Shown: positions 8,037 to 16,584 of the stretch, one piece after another
How positions within the stretch are numbered: position 1 is the stretch's first letter
Layout of the letters: each line of letters starts with the position of its first letter
Assembly (NCBI GenBank): GCA_024640625.1
Contig: JAHEER010000010.1
Span: 1-64,000 of the forward strand
Source of the DNA: Desulfobulbaceae bacterium
Lineage (GTDB): Bacteria; Desulfobacterota; Desulfobulbia; Desulfobulbales; Desulfocapsaceae
DNA length: 64,000 bases
Reading direction: 5' to 3'
Made by a program: the position numbers and the translations under genes
The notes under the pieces: model-generated
The model's input: the letters and a program-made list of their open reading frames with translations, nothing else
Told to the model about the DNA's origin: nothing
The model's database searches: none

Positions 8037-9328
8037 AAGAAAAAAGTCGCTACCAGATAGGCCTGGGTCGGCTGGCCCAGTTCGGCACCATCTTCTGGAT
8101 CTCGAAGCTCCCCGAATTCACTTCCCCCTGAACCGACAGGAATATTGACTCCCAGCAAGAGCTCGGCAGACTGGCTTAGATCCCAGTTAAGCCGCGGCTG
8201 CAGAAGAAAAGAATGGTCTTCGAGATTATAAATCAAGGTGGCAAAAAGGTTGATCAATGGATGGGCCTCGTAGTGCACCATGGCATCAACATAATATTTT
8301 CCGGTGACGAAAATTTCTCCCCGCTCAAGGCGTTCTCTCAAAGGTATATTGTGCAGCGCTTCCAGAGGATCTGAATCTCCCAGACCATTGTAATAAAACT
8401 CGATAAATCCATACCAGTTGTGGCCGGACCAGACCCAGGAATAGTCGTAATTGAGTATTCCAGAAACAAAAGATGCAGGCTCCGTATCCTCTTCCAGGTA
8501 GGTCCAGGTTACATCCGATCGCAGAACGCCGTCACCGAGATAGGTTGAAAATCCGGCTCCCAACACCGGATCCTGATAATTCTCCATCAGGTACAAATCG
8601 AGGTCCCCCGGACCACCCGAAAACCTCGATTTCAGACCATAGGTTGACTGATCAGAGTCCAGTTCGTTGTCTTCACCGGTGCGCGGAACGATCACCACCT
8701 GCAGATCTGAAAAGATTCGAAACCCGTTCTGATAGAGGACCATATCGCTGCCGATTTTATAGTCTCTGATGATATCCGAGGGGGCGAAGGGATTTATCAG
8801 GTCAGCGGGATTGAAAAGCAGACCGTTACCCCAGGTGAGGGCCTGCCGCCCAATACTGATATTTCCGATGGCACTGTCAGAGGCGAAAAAGAGACGGTCA
8901 AGTCGCTGATAGAGGATGTAATCATCACCTTCGGAGATGATTTTAGTCAAATCAAAGAGCTGATTCTCATCGCTGGGAATCCGGCTCCTGTACAGAGACG
9001 ATTGCTCGAAACCTGGGTTCTGCCCCGCTAGCTCAGTTATCGTCTCCCTGGTCTGCCCCCCATTTGCCACCACTTCATAGCCAAGGTTGAAACTGGTGCG
9101 CTCACCCCAATATAAAGAATAGTTCAGACGACCATCGAAAGTAGCGTTGCTCAACAAACGATTTCCCGCCGTCAACGCCAGCAGATTATCTTCGCCATAG
9201 TAATCGAGGACGCCACTGGCCCTGAGATGTCCCGACCAATCGAAGGTGATTTCTGCGGCCGACAGAGGTTCGGTAACGCAGAACAAACCACAAGACAAGG
9301 CAATCGACAGCCACGGGATTTTCATCAT
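8033..9328 (-). CDS. Outer-membrane beta-barrel protein of a Lol-like export operon
   Basis: The 431-residue protein has an N-terminal signal peptide (positively charged start, hydrophobic core, PLSAAEI cleavage region near residue 25). The rest has alternating polar and hydrophobic strands with many Trp/Tyr residues, and it ends in YLVATFFF; a terminal Phe is the usual BAM recognition signal for outer-membrane barrels. It resembles DUF1302-type or porin-like barrels but I cannot name it. It is the last gene of a five-gene leftward operon and its start overlaps the ATPase gene by four bases, so it is probably the outer-membrane part or client of that ABC system. Confidence 0.78.
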   Translation of the reverse strand: MMKIPWLSIALSCGLFCVTEPLSAAEITFDWSGHLRASGVLDYYGEDNLLALTAGNRLLSNATFDGRLNYSLYWGERTSFNLGYEVVANGGQTRETITELAGQNPGFEQSSLYRSRIPSDENQLFDLTKIISEGDDYILYQRLDRLFFASDSAIGNISIGRQALTWGNGLLFNPADLINPFAPSDIIRDYKIGSDMVLYQNGFRIFSDLQVVIVPRTGEDNELDSDQSTYGLKSRFSGGPGDLDLYLMENYQDPVLGAGFSTYLGDGVLRSDVTWTYLEEDTEPASFVSGILNYDYSWVWSGHNWYGFIEFYYNGLGDSDPLEALHNIPLRERLERGEIFVTGKYYVDAMVHYEAHPLINLFATLIYNLEDHSFLLQPRLNWDLSQSAELLLGVNIPVGSGGSEFGELRDPEDGAELGQPTQAYLVATFFF

Positions 9329-10008
9329 TTTGCGGTGTCGGATACAATCCGTCCATCCTTGAGGGAAACGAGACGGTCGGCGAAGTCCATCACCATAGGA
9401 TCATGGGTGGCGAAAATGAAAGTGACCTTTTTGGTCCTGTTCATCTGCTGCATCATCTCCAGCAGTTTTCTGCCGGTGGTGGAGTCGAGGTTCGCGGTCG
9501 GCTCGTCTGCCAGCACCACCTGCGGGTCGGTGACGATTGCCCGGGCCACCGCAACTCTCTGCTGCTGCCCCCCGGACAATTCATCGGGCCTGTTGGAGGC
9601 CTTGTCTGTCAGTCCTACTTCCTGGAGGATATCGTTTACCTTTCTCGTTCTCAGAAATTTGTCAACCTTCTGCAGCAGGAGTATGTAGTCGATATTTTCA
9701 GCGGCGGTCAGCACCGGGATGAGGTTGTAGGCTTGGAACACAAAGCCGATCCGGTGCAGTCGAAGATCGGCTCTTTCAGAGTCGTTCAGTTCCGAGAGAT
9801 TTTTCTGATCAAAAAACACCTCCCCCTCGTCCGGAACGTCGAGGCTGCCGATCAGGTTTAACAGGGTTGTCTTGCCGGATCCCGAGGGCCCTGCGAGAGC
9901 GACAAATTCTCCTTTCTTGAAGTCGAGTGATACTTTGTCGAGCGCCCTGAAGCTTACCCGTCCCTGATGGTAGACTTTACTGACAGAGTCGACCCTGATG
10001 ATTTCCAT
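9325..10008 (-). CDS. ABC transporter ATPase, LolD/MacB type
   Basis: The 227-residue protein has the Walker A motif GPSGSGKTT (about residue 40), a Q-loop in FVFQAYNLIPVLTAAEN, the signature LSGGQQQRVAVARA, Walker B VVLADEPT and the switch His in FATHD. Length and the motif NLIPVLTAAEN are typical of the LolD/MacB/FtsE group that drives mechanotransmission-type transporters with FtsX-like permeases. The two permeases directly upstream (10040-12513) are its natural partners. The gene begins 31 bases after the second permease. Confidence 0.95.
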   Translation of the reverse strand: MEIIRVDSVSKVYHQGRVSFRALDKVSLDFKKGEFVALAGPSGSGKTTLLNLIGSLDVPDEGEVFFDQKNLSELNDSERADLRLHRIGFVFQAYNLIPVLTAAENIDYILLLQKVDKFLRTRKVNDILQEVGLTDKASNRPDELSGGQQQRVAVARAIVTDPQVVLADEPTANLDSTTGRKLLEMMQQMNRTKKVTFIFATHDPMVMDFADRLVSLKDGRIVSDTAK

Positions 10009-10039
10009 GCCCTGCTCTCCTGATGTTCACACCCCTGAC

Positions 10040-11296
10040 TCAGAGGTGTCTCATTGTCTCGATCGGGGTGAATCTGGCAGCATGCAGCGCAGGGTACAAA
10101 CCGACCAGCAGGCCAAGTAAAACAACCACCCCGTTGGCCATAACGATGTCGCTGAGGCTGAGAACCGGATACACAATGCGACTGATGCCCCACATTTCGA
10201 TCCCAGCCCCAAAAGATCCAAGGTCAATCCCTGATCTGAATACTACTTTGACCAGGAAAAAAGAGCACAGATCGGCCAGAGCCATACCTATGAGAAGCAG
10301 AAACAGTACTTCGATCATCACGTTCTTAATAATTCCGGATGACCGCAGCCCGAGAGCTCTCTGCAACCCAAATTCTCTCATTCGCTCATAGACCGCCATA
10401 AGCACAGTATTGGCAAGGCCGAATCCCATGGCTACGAAAACAACCACAAACCAGATCAGCATGTAGACATCAAACATATCGATGTAGGCGGCGATGGCCG
10501 GCAGCAGCTGACGCCAGCCGGTCGCTTCCAGCCCCAGCCCGTCGAGCCGCTCGTTTATCCTGTCGACATAATCTTCTACTGTGCCTGTCTGGTAAGCGTT
10601 TGCGTTTCTCAGACTGATGGAAATCTCAGTGGCGCTGCCCGGAGCAGCAAGCATGTCCTGGAAGCTTTTCAGGTTGATAAAGATATAGCGCTTTTCGGTA
10701 TCCCTCATTTCGGCTCTGTAGCTGCCTCGAATCCTGAATGCCTTTGAACGTCCTTCCCCGGATGCATCCTGACTCAGTACCACCACCTTTTTGCCGATCT
10801 CAAGCCCGAGGCGTTCCAGCAGCCCCTGGCCGATCAGGAGGCCACGCGCGTCTTCAGGTTGAAGAGGTGTTCCTTGATAAAGGGGGCGACCAATGAAAGA
10901 CACCCCTTTCTCGGCTGCCGGGTCGATACCAACGATCATCACGCCCGTATGCTCCCTGCTGGTGCTTAGCACCCCATCGAGCCTCAGCCTTGTTGCCAGC
11001 TGAACATCGTCGGGCAGCAGCTCGCCAATCTGAGCCGCTATCTTTTCGGCCTGGTCGATCCTGTTGTCTATGGCCGGGTCGATTCTATATTGAGGGTTCT
11101 GGATCTTTATATGACCGACAAGATTATCGATAGAGTTTTTGACCATCCCCTCCATCATGCCCCGGCCGAACGCTGACAGCACGATCATTGAGATGATGCC
11201 CACTACTATGGCGGTGAGAATTATTGTGGTTCGACGGGGATTGCGCCACAAATTGCGCCAGCTGATCTGGACACTCAGCAAATCAAAGAATCTCAT
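10040..11296 (-). CDS. ABC permease, FtsX/LolE-like (second of pair)
   Basis: The 418-residue protein has one membrane helix near residues 20-45 (IILTAIVVGIISMIVLSAF), a large periplasmic MacB-like domain (about 50-275), and three helices at the C-terminus (about 280-310, 325-350 and 380-405). This is the LolC/E/MacB layout. The MRFFDLLSVQISWRNLWRNPRRT start closely matches that of its upstream neighbour (LAWRNIWRNPRRS), so the two are paralogues that probably form a heterodimer. The gene overlaps the upstream permease gene by four bases, which suggests coupled translation. Confidence 0.93.
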   Translation of the reverse strand: MRFFDLLSVQISWRNLWRNPRRTTIILTAIVVGIISMIVLSAFGRGMMEGMVKNSIDNLVGHIKIQNPQYRIDPAIDNRIDQAEKIAAQIGELLPDDVQLATRLRLDGVLSTSREHTGVMIVGIDPAAEKGVSFIGRPLYQGTPLQPEDARGLLIGQGLLERLGLEIGKKVVVLSQDASGEGRSKAFRIRGSYRAEMRDTEKRYIFINLKSFQDMLAAPGSATEISISLRNANAYQTGTVEDYVDRINERLDGLGLEATGWRQLLPAIAAYIDMFDVYMLIWFVVVFVAMGFGLANTVLMAVYERMREFGLQRALGLRSSGIIKNVMIEVLFLLLIGMALADLCSFFLVKVVFRSGIDLGSFGAGIEMWGISRIVYPVLSLSDIVMANGVVVLLGLLVGLYPALHAARFTPIETMRHL

Positions 11297-12513
11297 GACC
11301 GCAGCGCCTCCACCGGACGCAGGCTGGGAATTCGCAGAACAGGTATGAGAGCGGTGAGCAGGGTCACCACGAAAATCAACAAGGGGCCAACCGTCACTGA
11401 AAGGAGGGTCAGTTTCGGGTAGAGACGCTCAGGCATCCCATACTGCGCCATGAATTCCGCACTGTCGCCCATGGATATTCCGTACCTGGCGGCCACCAAC
11501 GTTATGATTATCCCGCAGAGGATGCCCAGCACAAGCCCCACCGTGGTCATGCTAAATGATTCAAGCAGCATCAACACCACCAGTCTGCGAGGTTTCATAC
11601 CAATGGACATGAGGACGCCGAATTCTTTCTTGCGCTCAAATATGGCCATGAAAAAGGTGTTGAGAATCGAGAAGGCGACCACAATCACGAGGATGAAGTA
11701 CATGATGATCCCACTGATCAGATCGAGCTCAATCGACTGCTTGAGTCCAGGGGTAAGCTCTTCCCAGGTCAATACCTGGAGCTTCCGGGCTCTCTCTCCT
11801 TGGCGCAGCTGAGCTGCGCCAGCCTGGCTGTCCGAGAGGTGAGCGAAGGTAAAAATGAGCCGATGTACGGCCCCTTCCATACTGAAAATCGTATCGAATT
11901 CAGCAAGAGGCAGCTGCATGATTGAGCGATCAAACTCATCAACTCCTGATTTGAAAATGCCGACAATTTCAACCACGGCTGCGGCAATCGAACCGTCCCG
12001 TCCACTGCCGAGCAGGACGCACTCATCGCCGACGTCAAGCTGCAGATGCTGGGCAGCCAGAGCACCGATGACACCAGCGGCCCCGTCTCCCTCAGTCAGG
12101 TAGCGGCCCTTTTTTATCTGTTGGGGGACAGAAGAAATTTTCGACTCATGGTGAGGCGCTACCCCGGTCACCATCACCCCCCTGCTTCTCTTTTCACCAC
12201 TGGCCAGAACAAACGCCTCTGAGCGCAGCGATACGGCATCGACATTGCTCAGCATGGTCGCTTCCTGAAGCAGTTCCTCGGGATTGTCGATTACTTTTCT
12301 CATCTCAGGGCGCTGATGATAGCCGGGTGCAACGATCTGTACATGCCCAGTGCTGAGTCGCACGGAAGAATCGATCATGTCATCGTAGGCGCCGAACTGG
12401 AAGGACAGCATGAACACGAGCAGAGCCGTGGCAAAGGCGATGGCCAGAATGGTCAGAATGGACCTTCTCGGGTTACGCCAGATATTGCGCCAGGCCAGCA
12501 GCAGATCGTTCAT
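11293..12513 (-). CDS. ABC permease, FtsX/LolC-like (first of pair)
   Basis: The 406-residue protein has the same layout as its downstream paralogue: an N-terminal helix (about 18-42), a periplasmic domain, and three C-terminal helices, including MYFILVIVVAFSILNTFFMAIFERKKEFGVL, which is the typical FtsX-type segment running into the coupling region. It overlaps both neighbours by four bases. Together with the ATPase it would form an inner-membrane complex that extracts or pushes a lipid or lipoprotein toward the periplasmic LolA-like protein encoded first in the operon. Confidence 0.93.
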   Translation of the reverse strand: MNDLLLAWRNIWRNPRRSILTILAIAFATALLVFMLSFQFGAYDDMIDSSVRLSTGHVQIVAPGYHQRPEMRKVIDNPEELLQEATMLSNVDAVSLRSEAFVLASGEKRSRGVMVTGVAPHHESKISSVPQQIKKGRYLTEGDGAAGVIGALAAQHLQLDVGDECVLLGSGRDGSIAAAVVEIVGIFKSGVDEFDRSIMQLPLAEFDTIFSMEGAVHRLIFTFAHLSDSQAGAAQLRQGERARKLQVLTWEELTPGLKQSIELDLISGIIMYFILVIVVAFSILNTFFMAIFERKKEFGVLMSIGMKPRRLVVLMLLESFSMTTVGLVLGILCGIIITLVAARYGISMGDSAEFMAQYGMPERLYPKLTLLSVTVGPLLIFVVTLLTALIPVLRIPSLRPVEALRS

Positions 12514-13271
12514 TGCAGTCGTTTCTTGCTCTTCAGGCTGGCCAGGGTAAAGAGTCGGTCTTCAATGTCGATGTCGAACTCCAGGATGTGATACTCAAGT
12601 CTGGTAAATCTGTCCCTCTCGTCTACCCGGCGCATGGTCCAGATTTTGGGAAAAATACGACCCGAAAATTCGACCAGATCTTCAGCCGTCATTTCTTTTA
12701 CCAGTTCCATGTCCTCATCAAAGAACTGTTCGCTGAGCAGGATAAAATCATCCCTCACTCTGAGAATCTGTTTCCCCCAGACAACCGGCGCATCTTCTTT
12801 GGCAATCGACTCTACCGTAAAAACCTGATGGCCGTCCACCATCTCCCGCTCTACGACTGCATGGTCGTAGTCGTCGAGAATGGAGTCTGATTTGGCCAGG
12901 TCATCGTTGGAGAAATCCGAGCCCATCCACGACTGGCTCATCATTGATGGGGGGAGTTTTATGGCTCGGTTGATTTTGGGATTGTAGCTCCACATCTGCC
13001 TGCCTTTTTTGAGACTGCCGTTGCCCATGTCTTTGGGGGGCTGCAGGACGTAAAACAAACCATCGCTCCGGCCCTTGGTCCAGCCCCGCAAGATCATAGT
13101 GCGTTCAAAATCTGGGCGGTGAATGGTCATCGAGAATTCTGAATAGGAGCTCAGTCCCCGCCAGTAATCAAAGGCTTTCTGAACCAGTACCAGGGCTTCA
13201 CCGTCAGCCGCCTGGGATTTTGAAGACAACATCAGGAAAACAACAAATGAGGCCACCGCTATTCTTCGCAT
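12510..13271 (-). CDS. Periplasmic LolA-like outer-membrane lipoprotein-sorting family protein
   Basis: The 253-residue protein has a signal peptide (RIAVASFVVFLMLSSKSQAADG, cleavage near residue 21) and then the LolA-like half-barrel family that carries the motif WMGSDFSNDDLAK. It is not classical LolA but the group annotated as outer-membrane lipoprotein-sorting proteins, often found beside FtsX-type permeases. It is the first gene of the operon and overlaps the next by four bases. The expected role is to carry a hydrophobic cargo through the periplasm from the permease pair to the outer membrane. A paralogue with the same GSDFS motif lies at 36467-37270. Confidence 0.86.
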   Translation of the reverse strand: MRRIAVASFVVFLMLSSKSQAADGEALVLVQKAFDYWRGLSSYSEFSMTIHRPDFERTMILRGWTKGRSDGLFYVLQPPKDMGNGSLKKGRQMWSYNPKINRAIKLPPSMMSQSWMGSDFSNDDLAKSDSILDDYDHAVVEREMVDGHQVFTVESIAKEDAPVVWGKQILRVRDDFILLSEQFFDEDMELVKEMTAEDLVEFSGRIFPKIWTMRRVDERDRFTRLEYHILEFDIDIEDRLFTLASLKSKKRLQ

Positions 13272-13691
13272 CAGTCCACCAGTGGGATAGGATGTTCGAA
13301 AGTAACATTAAACCATTTAGAGAGAATATTTCATGCAGAAAGATCTGCGCCTCGAGCTGACTCCTTGGTTTAGAATTGTCCGTAAGTGAACAGGGAAAAT
13401 TAAAAAATATCCTGGGCAGCCGCCTCTCCAATGGTAGCTCACAGTAACAAATCCATGGTAATAAACGGCGCACTCATGGTAATAAATACAGACAATCGTT
13501 GATCGGTGGACTTCAGTCACCGGTATGACCTATCGAGTTGACAACGCATTTTTTACCTGACCACAAGCTGAAACGTGGAATGGTCATGCCGGTCTCCCAA
13601 GAGGCGGTGGACTGTCTTTTTTAATGAAATTTTCCAGAATATGAACAGGTCGCTGTTCTCCTTTACCTCAACACATCTATAAGGCCTCTCA
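13272..13691. other. Divergent intergenic region of 420 bp between the LolA-like gene and pyrC
   Basis: No gene is supported here. The stretch must hold promoters for the leftward Lol-like operon and the rightward pyrC operon. The only clear structure is a pair of 12-bp direct repeats at 13454-13486, listed separately. Confidence 0.5.
13454..13486. repeat. Pair of 12-bp direct repeats spaced by 21 bp
   Basis: CATGGTAATAAA occurs at 13454-13465 and again at 13475-13486. The 21-bp period equals two helical turns, so a regulator could bind both copies on one DNA face. The repeats lie about 190 bp upstream of the LolA-like gene start and about 200 bp upstream of pyrC. The regulator is unknown. 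Confidence 0.5.
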
Positions 13692-14690
13692 ATGGATATC
13701 ACACTCCGCTCGCCGCTGGACATGCACCTTCACCTCAGGGAGGGCGACATGCTCGACCTCACCGTGCCAATGTCAGCACAACATTTCGCCGGTGCGGTAA
13801 TCATGCCCAATCTCGTCGTCCCAGTCGACTCTCTCCACCATCTGAAGAATTACCGCCAGGCCATCGAGTCCTATTGCCATCAAGAAGATTTCAGGCCTTA
13901 CATGACCCTGTTTTTCAAAACCTACAGCCGCCAGGAATTGGAAGAATGCGGCACGCACATCCTAGGCATCAAACTCTACCCGGCGGGTATCACCACCCAG
14001 AGCGAGGCAGGCGTTTCCGATTTCAGCGCCATCGAGGAGACTCTTGTTCATCTGCAGGAGCTGAAGATTCCCCTGCTCGTGCATGGCGAAAGCGACGGGT
14101 TCGTCCTCGACCGCGAGCGACAGTTCCTCGATGTCTACCGGTCGCTGGCCAGCAGATTCCCGGACCTGCACATCGTCATGGAGCATATTACCACTGCCGA
14201 TGCTGTAGCCCTGCTCGATGAGTTTGACAATCTCTCCGCCACCGTAACTCTGCATCATCTCATGATAACCCTCGACGATGTAATGGGTGATCTGCTGCGA
14301 CCCGATTTGTTCTGTAAACCGGTGGCCAAAACACCACGAGACCGAAATGCCCTGCGCCAAGCGGTATTCAGCGGTCATCCAAAGATCATGTTCGGTTCGG
14401 ATTCGGCCCCGCACCCGCGCCACAAGAAGGAGTGCATCGGCTGCGCCGCCGGGGTGTTTTCGGCCCCGGTAGCCCTTCCTCTTCTGGCCCAGATTTTTGA
14501 AGACGCAGGAGAGCTCGACCTGTTGCAGGGCTTTGTCAGCACCATCGCCTGCCAACGCTACGGTATAACTCCTCCGGACAAGAAAGTACGGCTGACCCAG
14601 GCGCCCTGGCAGGTACCCAGCTATTACAACGATGTCAGCCCATTCTTCGCGGGACAGATGATACGCTGGTCAGTCCAATCGGCACCTTAA
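13692..14690 (+). CDS. pyrC: Dihydroorotase
   Basis: The 332-residue enzyme closes carbamoyl aspartate to dihydroorotate in pyrimidine synthesis. The metal-binding DMHLHLREG motif (residues 10-18), the lysine expected to be carbamylated (GIKLYPAG, about residue 94), His ligands in LLVHGES and MEHIT, and the catalytic Asp in GSDSAPH are all visible. Length and motifs match the class II (E. coli-like) single-function enzyme. It heads an apparent operon with the nfsA-like gene (17-bp gap) and the 2-oxoacid oxidoreductase genes. Confidence 0.96.
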   Translation: MDITLRSPLDMHLHLREGDMLDLTVPMSAQHFAGAVIMPNLVVPVDSLHHLKNYRQAIESYCHQEDFRPYMTLFFKTYSRQELEECGTHILGIKLYPAGITTQSEAGVSDFSAIEETLVHLQELKIPLLVHGESDGFVLDRERQFLDVYRSLASRFPDLHIVMEHITTADAVALLDEFDNLSATVTLHHLMITLDDVMGDLLRPDLFCKPVAKTPRDRNALRQAVFSGHPKIMFGSDSAPHPRHKKECIGCAAGVFSAPVALPLLAQIFEDAGELDLLQGFVSTIACQRYGITPPDKKVRLTQAPWQVPSYYNDVSPFFAGQMIRWSVQSAP

Positions 14691-14707
14691 TACGGTTTCA
14701 AATTGCC

Positions 14708-15445
14708 ATGAATAACGTTATCGAACTCTTGAAGGCCCATCGTTCCATTCGAAAATTCAAAACGGATCCGGTACCGCAGGAAGTCGTCGAAGAATTGATT
14801 CTGGCCGGCCAATGTGCGGCTACCTCAAGCTTTATTCAGGCCTGTACGGTGCTGCAAATCACTGATCCAGCAACCCGGGAGCACCTCTGCGAAGCGGCCG
14901 CCGGGCAGCTTTATGTTAAAGAATCACCGGTGTTTCTGGTGTTCTGTGCCGACATGCAGCGCCATCAAATGGCCTGCGACATGCACGATGCTGTCATGCT
15001 GTCCGGCTTCACCGAGCAGTTTCTCACTGCTTCGATCGACTGTGCCCTGTTTGCCCAGAATGTGCTCATCGCTGCCGAGTCATTGGGGCTGGGAGGCTGC
15101 TATATCGGAGCACTCAGAAACAAAATTGGAGAAGTGGACACGCTGCTTGGTCTGCCCGACAAGGTCTATCCGGTTTTTGGCATGTGCCTCGGCTATCCTG
15201 CCCAGGATCCGGAAATCAAGCCGCGTCTGCCACTTGGAGTCGTACTCAAGCAGCAGCGCTACAGCAATGACGGAGATTACCAACTCATTGTCGACTATGA
15301 CGAGCAAGTGCGCCGTTACTATCGCAGCCGTACCGGCGGAACGAAGGATAATTCCTGGAGCGAGCAGATCTCAGATATGCTGGTCAAAGAAGCACGGCCG
15401 CACATGCTTTCTTTTCTTCAGTCAAAAGGATTTGTTCTTAAATAA
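14708..15445 (+). CDS. nfsA: NfsA-like FMN nitroreductase/flavin reductase
   Basis: The 245-residue protein fits the NfsA/Frp branch of the nitroreductase family in length (E. coli NfsA has 240). It shows the start motif IELLKAHRSIRKF, the FMN-site stretch AATSSFIQACTVLQI, and the conserved ESLGLGGCYIGALRN. Such enzymes are homodimers that bind FMN and use NADPH to reduce nitro compounds, quinones or flavins. It sits between pyrC and the oxidoreductase genes, with gaps of 17 and 5 bp, so it is almost surely co-transcribed. The natural substrate is unknown and the symbol is assigned by family likeness. Confidence 0.88.
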   Translation: MNNVIELLKAHRSIRKFKTDPVPQEVVEELILAGQCAATSSFIQACTVLQITDPATREHLCEAAAGQLYVKESPVFLVFCADMQRHQMACDMHDAVMLSGFTEQFLTASIDCALFAQNVLIAAESLGLGGCYIGALRNKIGEVDTLLGLPDKVYPVFGMCLGYPAQDPEIKPRLPLGVVLKQQRYSNDGDYQLIVDYDEQVRRYYRSRTGGTKDNSWSEQISDMLVKEARPHMLSFLQSKGFVLK

Positions 15446-15450
15446 CAAAA

Positions 15451-16584
15451 GTGGCAACTCCCAGATTTTTCATAGACGGCAATGAAGCCGTCGCCAGGGC
15501 GGCGGCAAAATCCGGCTGCAGATTCTTTGCCGGCTATCCGATCACCCCGGCAACCACAATCTATCAACACATGCTGTCTCTGTTGCCGCCCAGCGGCGGC
15601 ATCTGCCTGCAGGGTGAAGATGAAATCGCCTCCCTGGGCTTCTGCCTCGGCGCTTCGATGGCAGGCTTGAAAGCCATGACGGCGACCTCCGGCCCCGGTA
15701 TCAGCCTGTTCAGTGAACAGATATCGTTTGCCATCGCCGGTGAGATTCCGCTGGTCATCGTCGATGTCCAGCGCCTCGGGCCGTCCACCGGATCGGCGAC
15801 CAGGGGTGCAGATTCCGACATTCAGTTTCTACGCTGGGGCAACAGCGGCGGCCTTCCAGTAATCGTCCTCGCACCGGTTAATGGGGCGGACTGCTACAAC
15901 CTGACCTGTCACGCCTTCAACCTCGCCGAAACTTTTCGCTGCCCGGTATTCATAGCTTCCAATAAAGAGATCGGCTTGACCGGGGAAGCCATCGCCGAAG
16001 ATGCCCTGGCCGACATTGAGCCTCTGAACAGAGCCGGCTATGACACGCACCAGTCTGAAGCACCGTATCAACCGTTTGCACCTAGCGCCGATTCTATGGT
16101 GCCCCCTTTTCTGCCGATAGGCGGGGAGGTGCTGGTCAGGCAGACCTCATCGTCCCACGGACCCGACGGTTTTATCACCACCTCCCCTGAAACATTGGAA
16201 CAGGGCATCGGGCGCATGCGCGCCAAACTCATCAGCCACAGAAACGAGTTGGCCCTTTATCGGATTGATGCCGATCCGGAGGCTGAGATACTTGTCATAG
16301 TCTACGGAGTCACCGCCCGGGCTGCCGAGGAGTGTGTACGAGGTTTGCGGGAACAATCCCAGCGCCTCTCCCTGCTGGTAGTGCACACCCTCTATCCAAT
16401 ACCGGAAAAACTTTTGCGTGAAGAAATTGCCAAAGTATCCCGGGTGATCGTCATCGAGATGAATCTCGGCCAGTATGTCCGGGAGATCGAGAGATTCAGC
16501 GGAGAAACTACAGTTGAATTTTTCGGCAAGATGAACGGTGAGCTGATATCTCCCGATGAGATACTCAGGGTGATCAAGCCATGA
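15451..16584 (+). CDS. 2-oxoacid:acceptor oxidoreductase, alpha subunit
   Basis: The 377-residue protein starts at GTG five bases after the nfsA-like gene. It has the alpha-subunit pyrimidine-binding domain (GYPITPATTIYQHML near residue 30, GEDEIASLGFCLGASMAG, TATSGPGISLFSEQI) and a C-terminal domain II (ILVIVYGVTARAAEECVRGL). Such subunits pair with a TPP-binding beta subunit to oxidise 2-oxoacids to acyl-CoA and reduce ferredoxin. It overlaps the beta-gamma gene by four bases. The substrate (2-oxoglutarate, branched-chain oxoacid or other) cannot be decided from sequence. No separate ferredoxin subunit is encoded next to it. Confidence 0.93.
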   Translation: MATPRFFIDGNEAVARAAAKSGCRFFAGYPITPATTIYQHMLSLLPPSGGICLQGEDEIASLGFCLGASMAGLKAMTATSGPGISLFSEQISFAIAGEIPLVIVDVQRLGPSTGSATRGADSDIQFLRWGNSGGLPVIVLAPVNGADCYNLTCHAFNLAETFRCPVFIASNKEIGLTGEAIAEDALADIEPLNRAGYDTHQSEAPYQPFAPSADSMVPPFLPIGGEVLVRQTSSSHGPDGFITTSPETLEQGIGRMRAKLISHRNELALYRIDADPEAEILVIVYGVTARAAEECVRGLREQSQRLSLLVVHTLYPIPEKLLREEIAKVSRVIVIEMNLGQYVREIERFSGETTVEFFGKMNGELISPDEILRVIKP

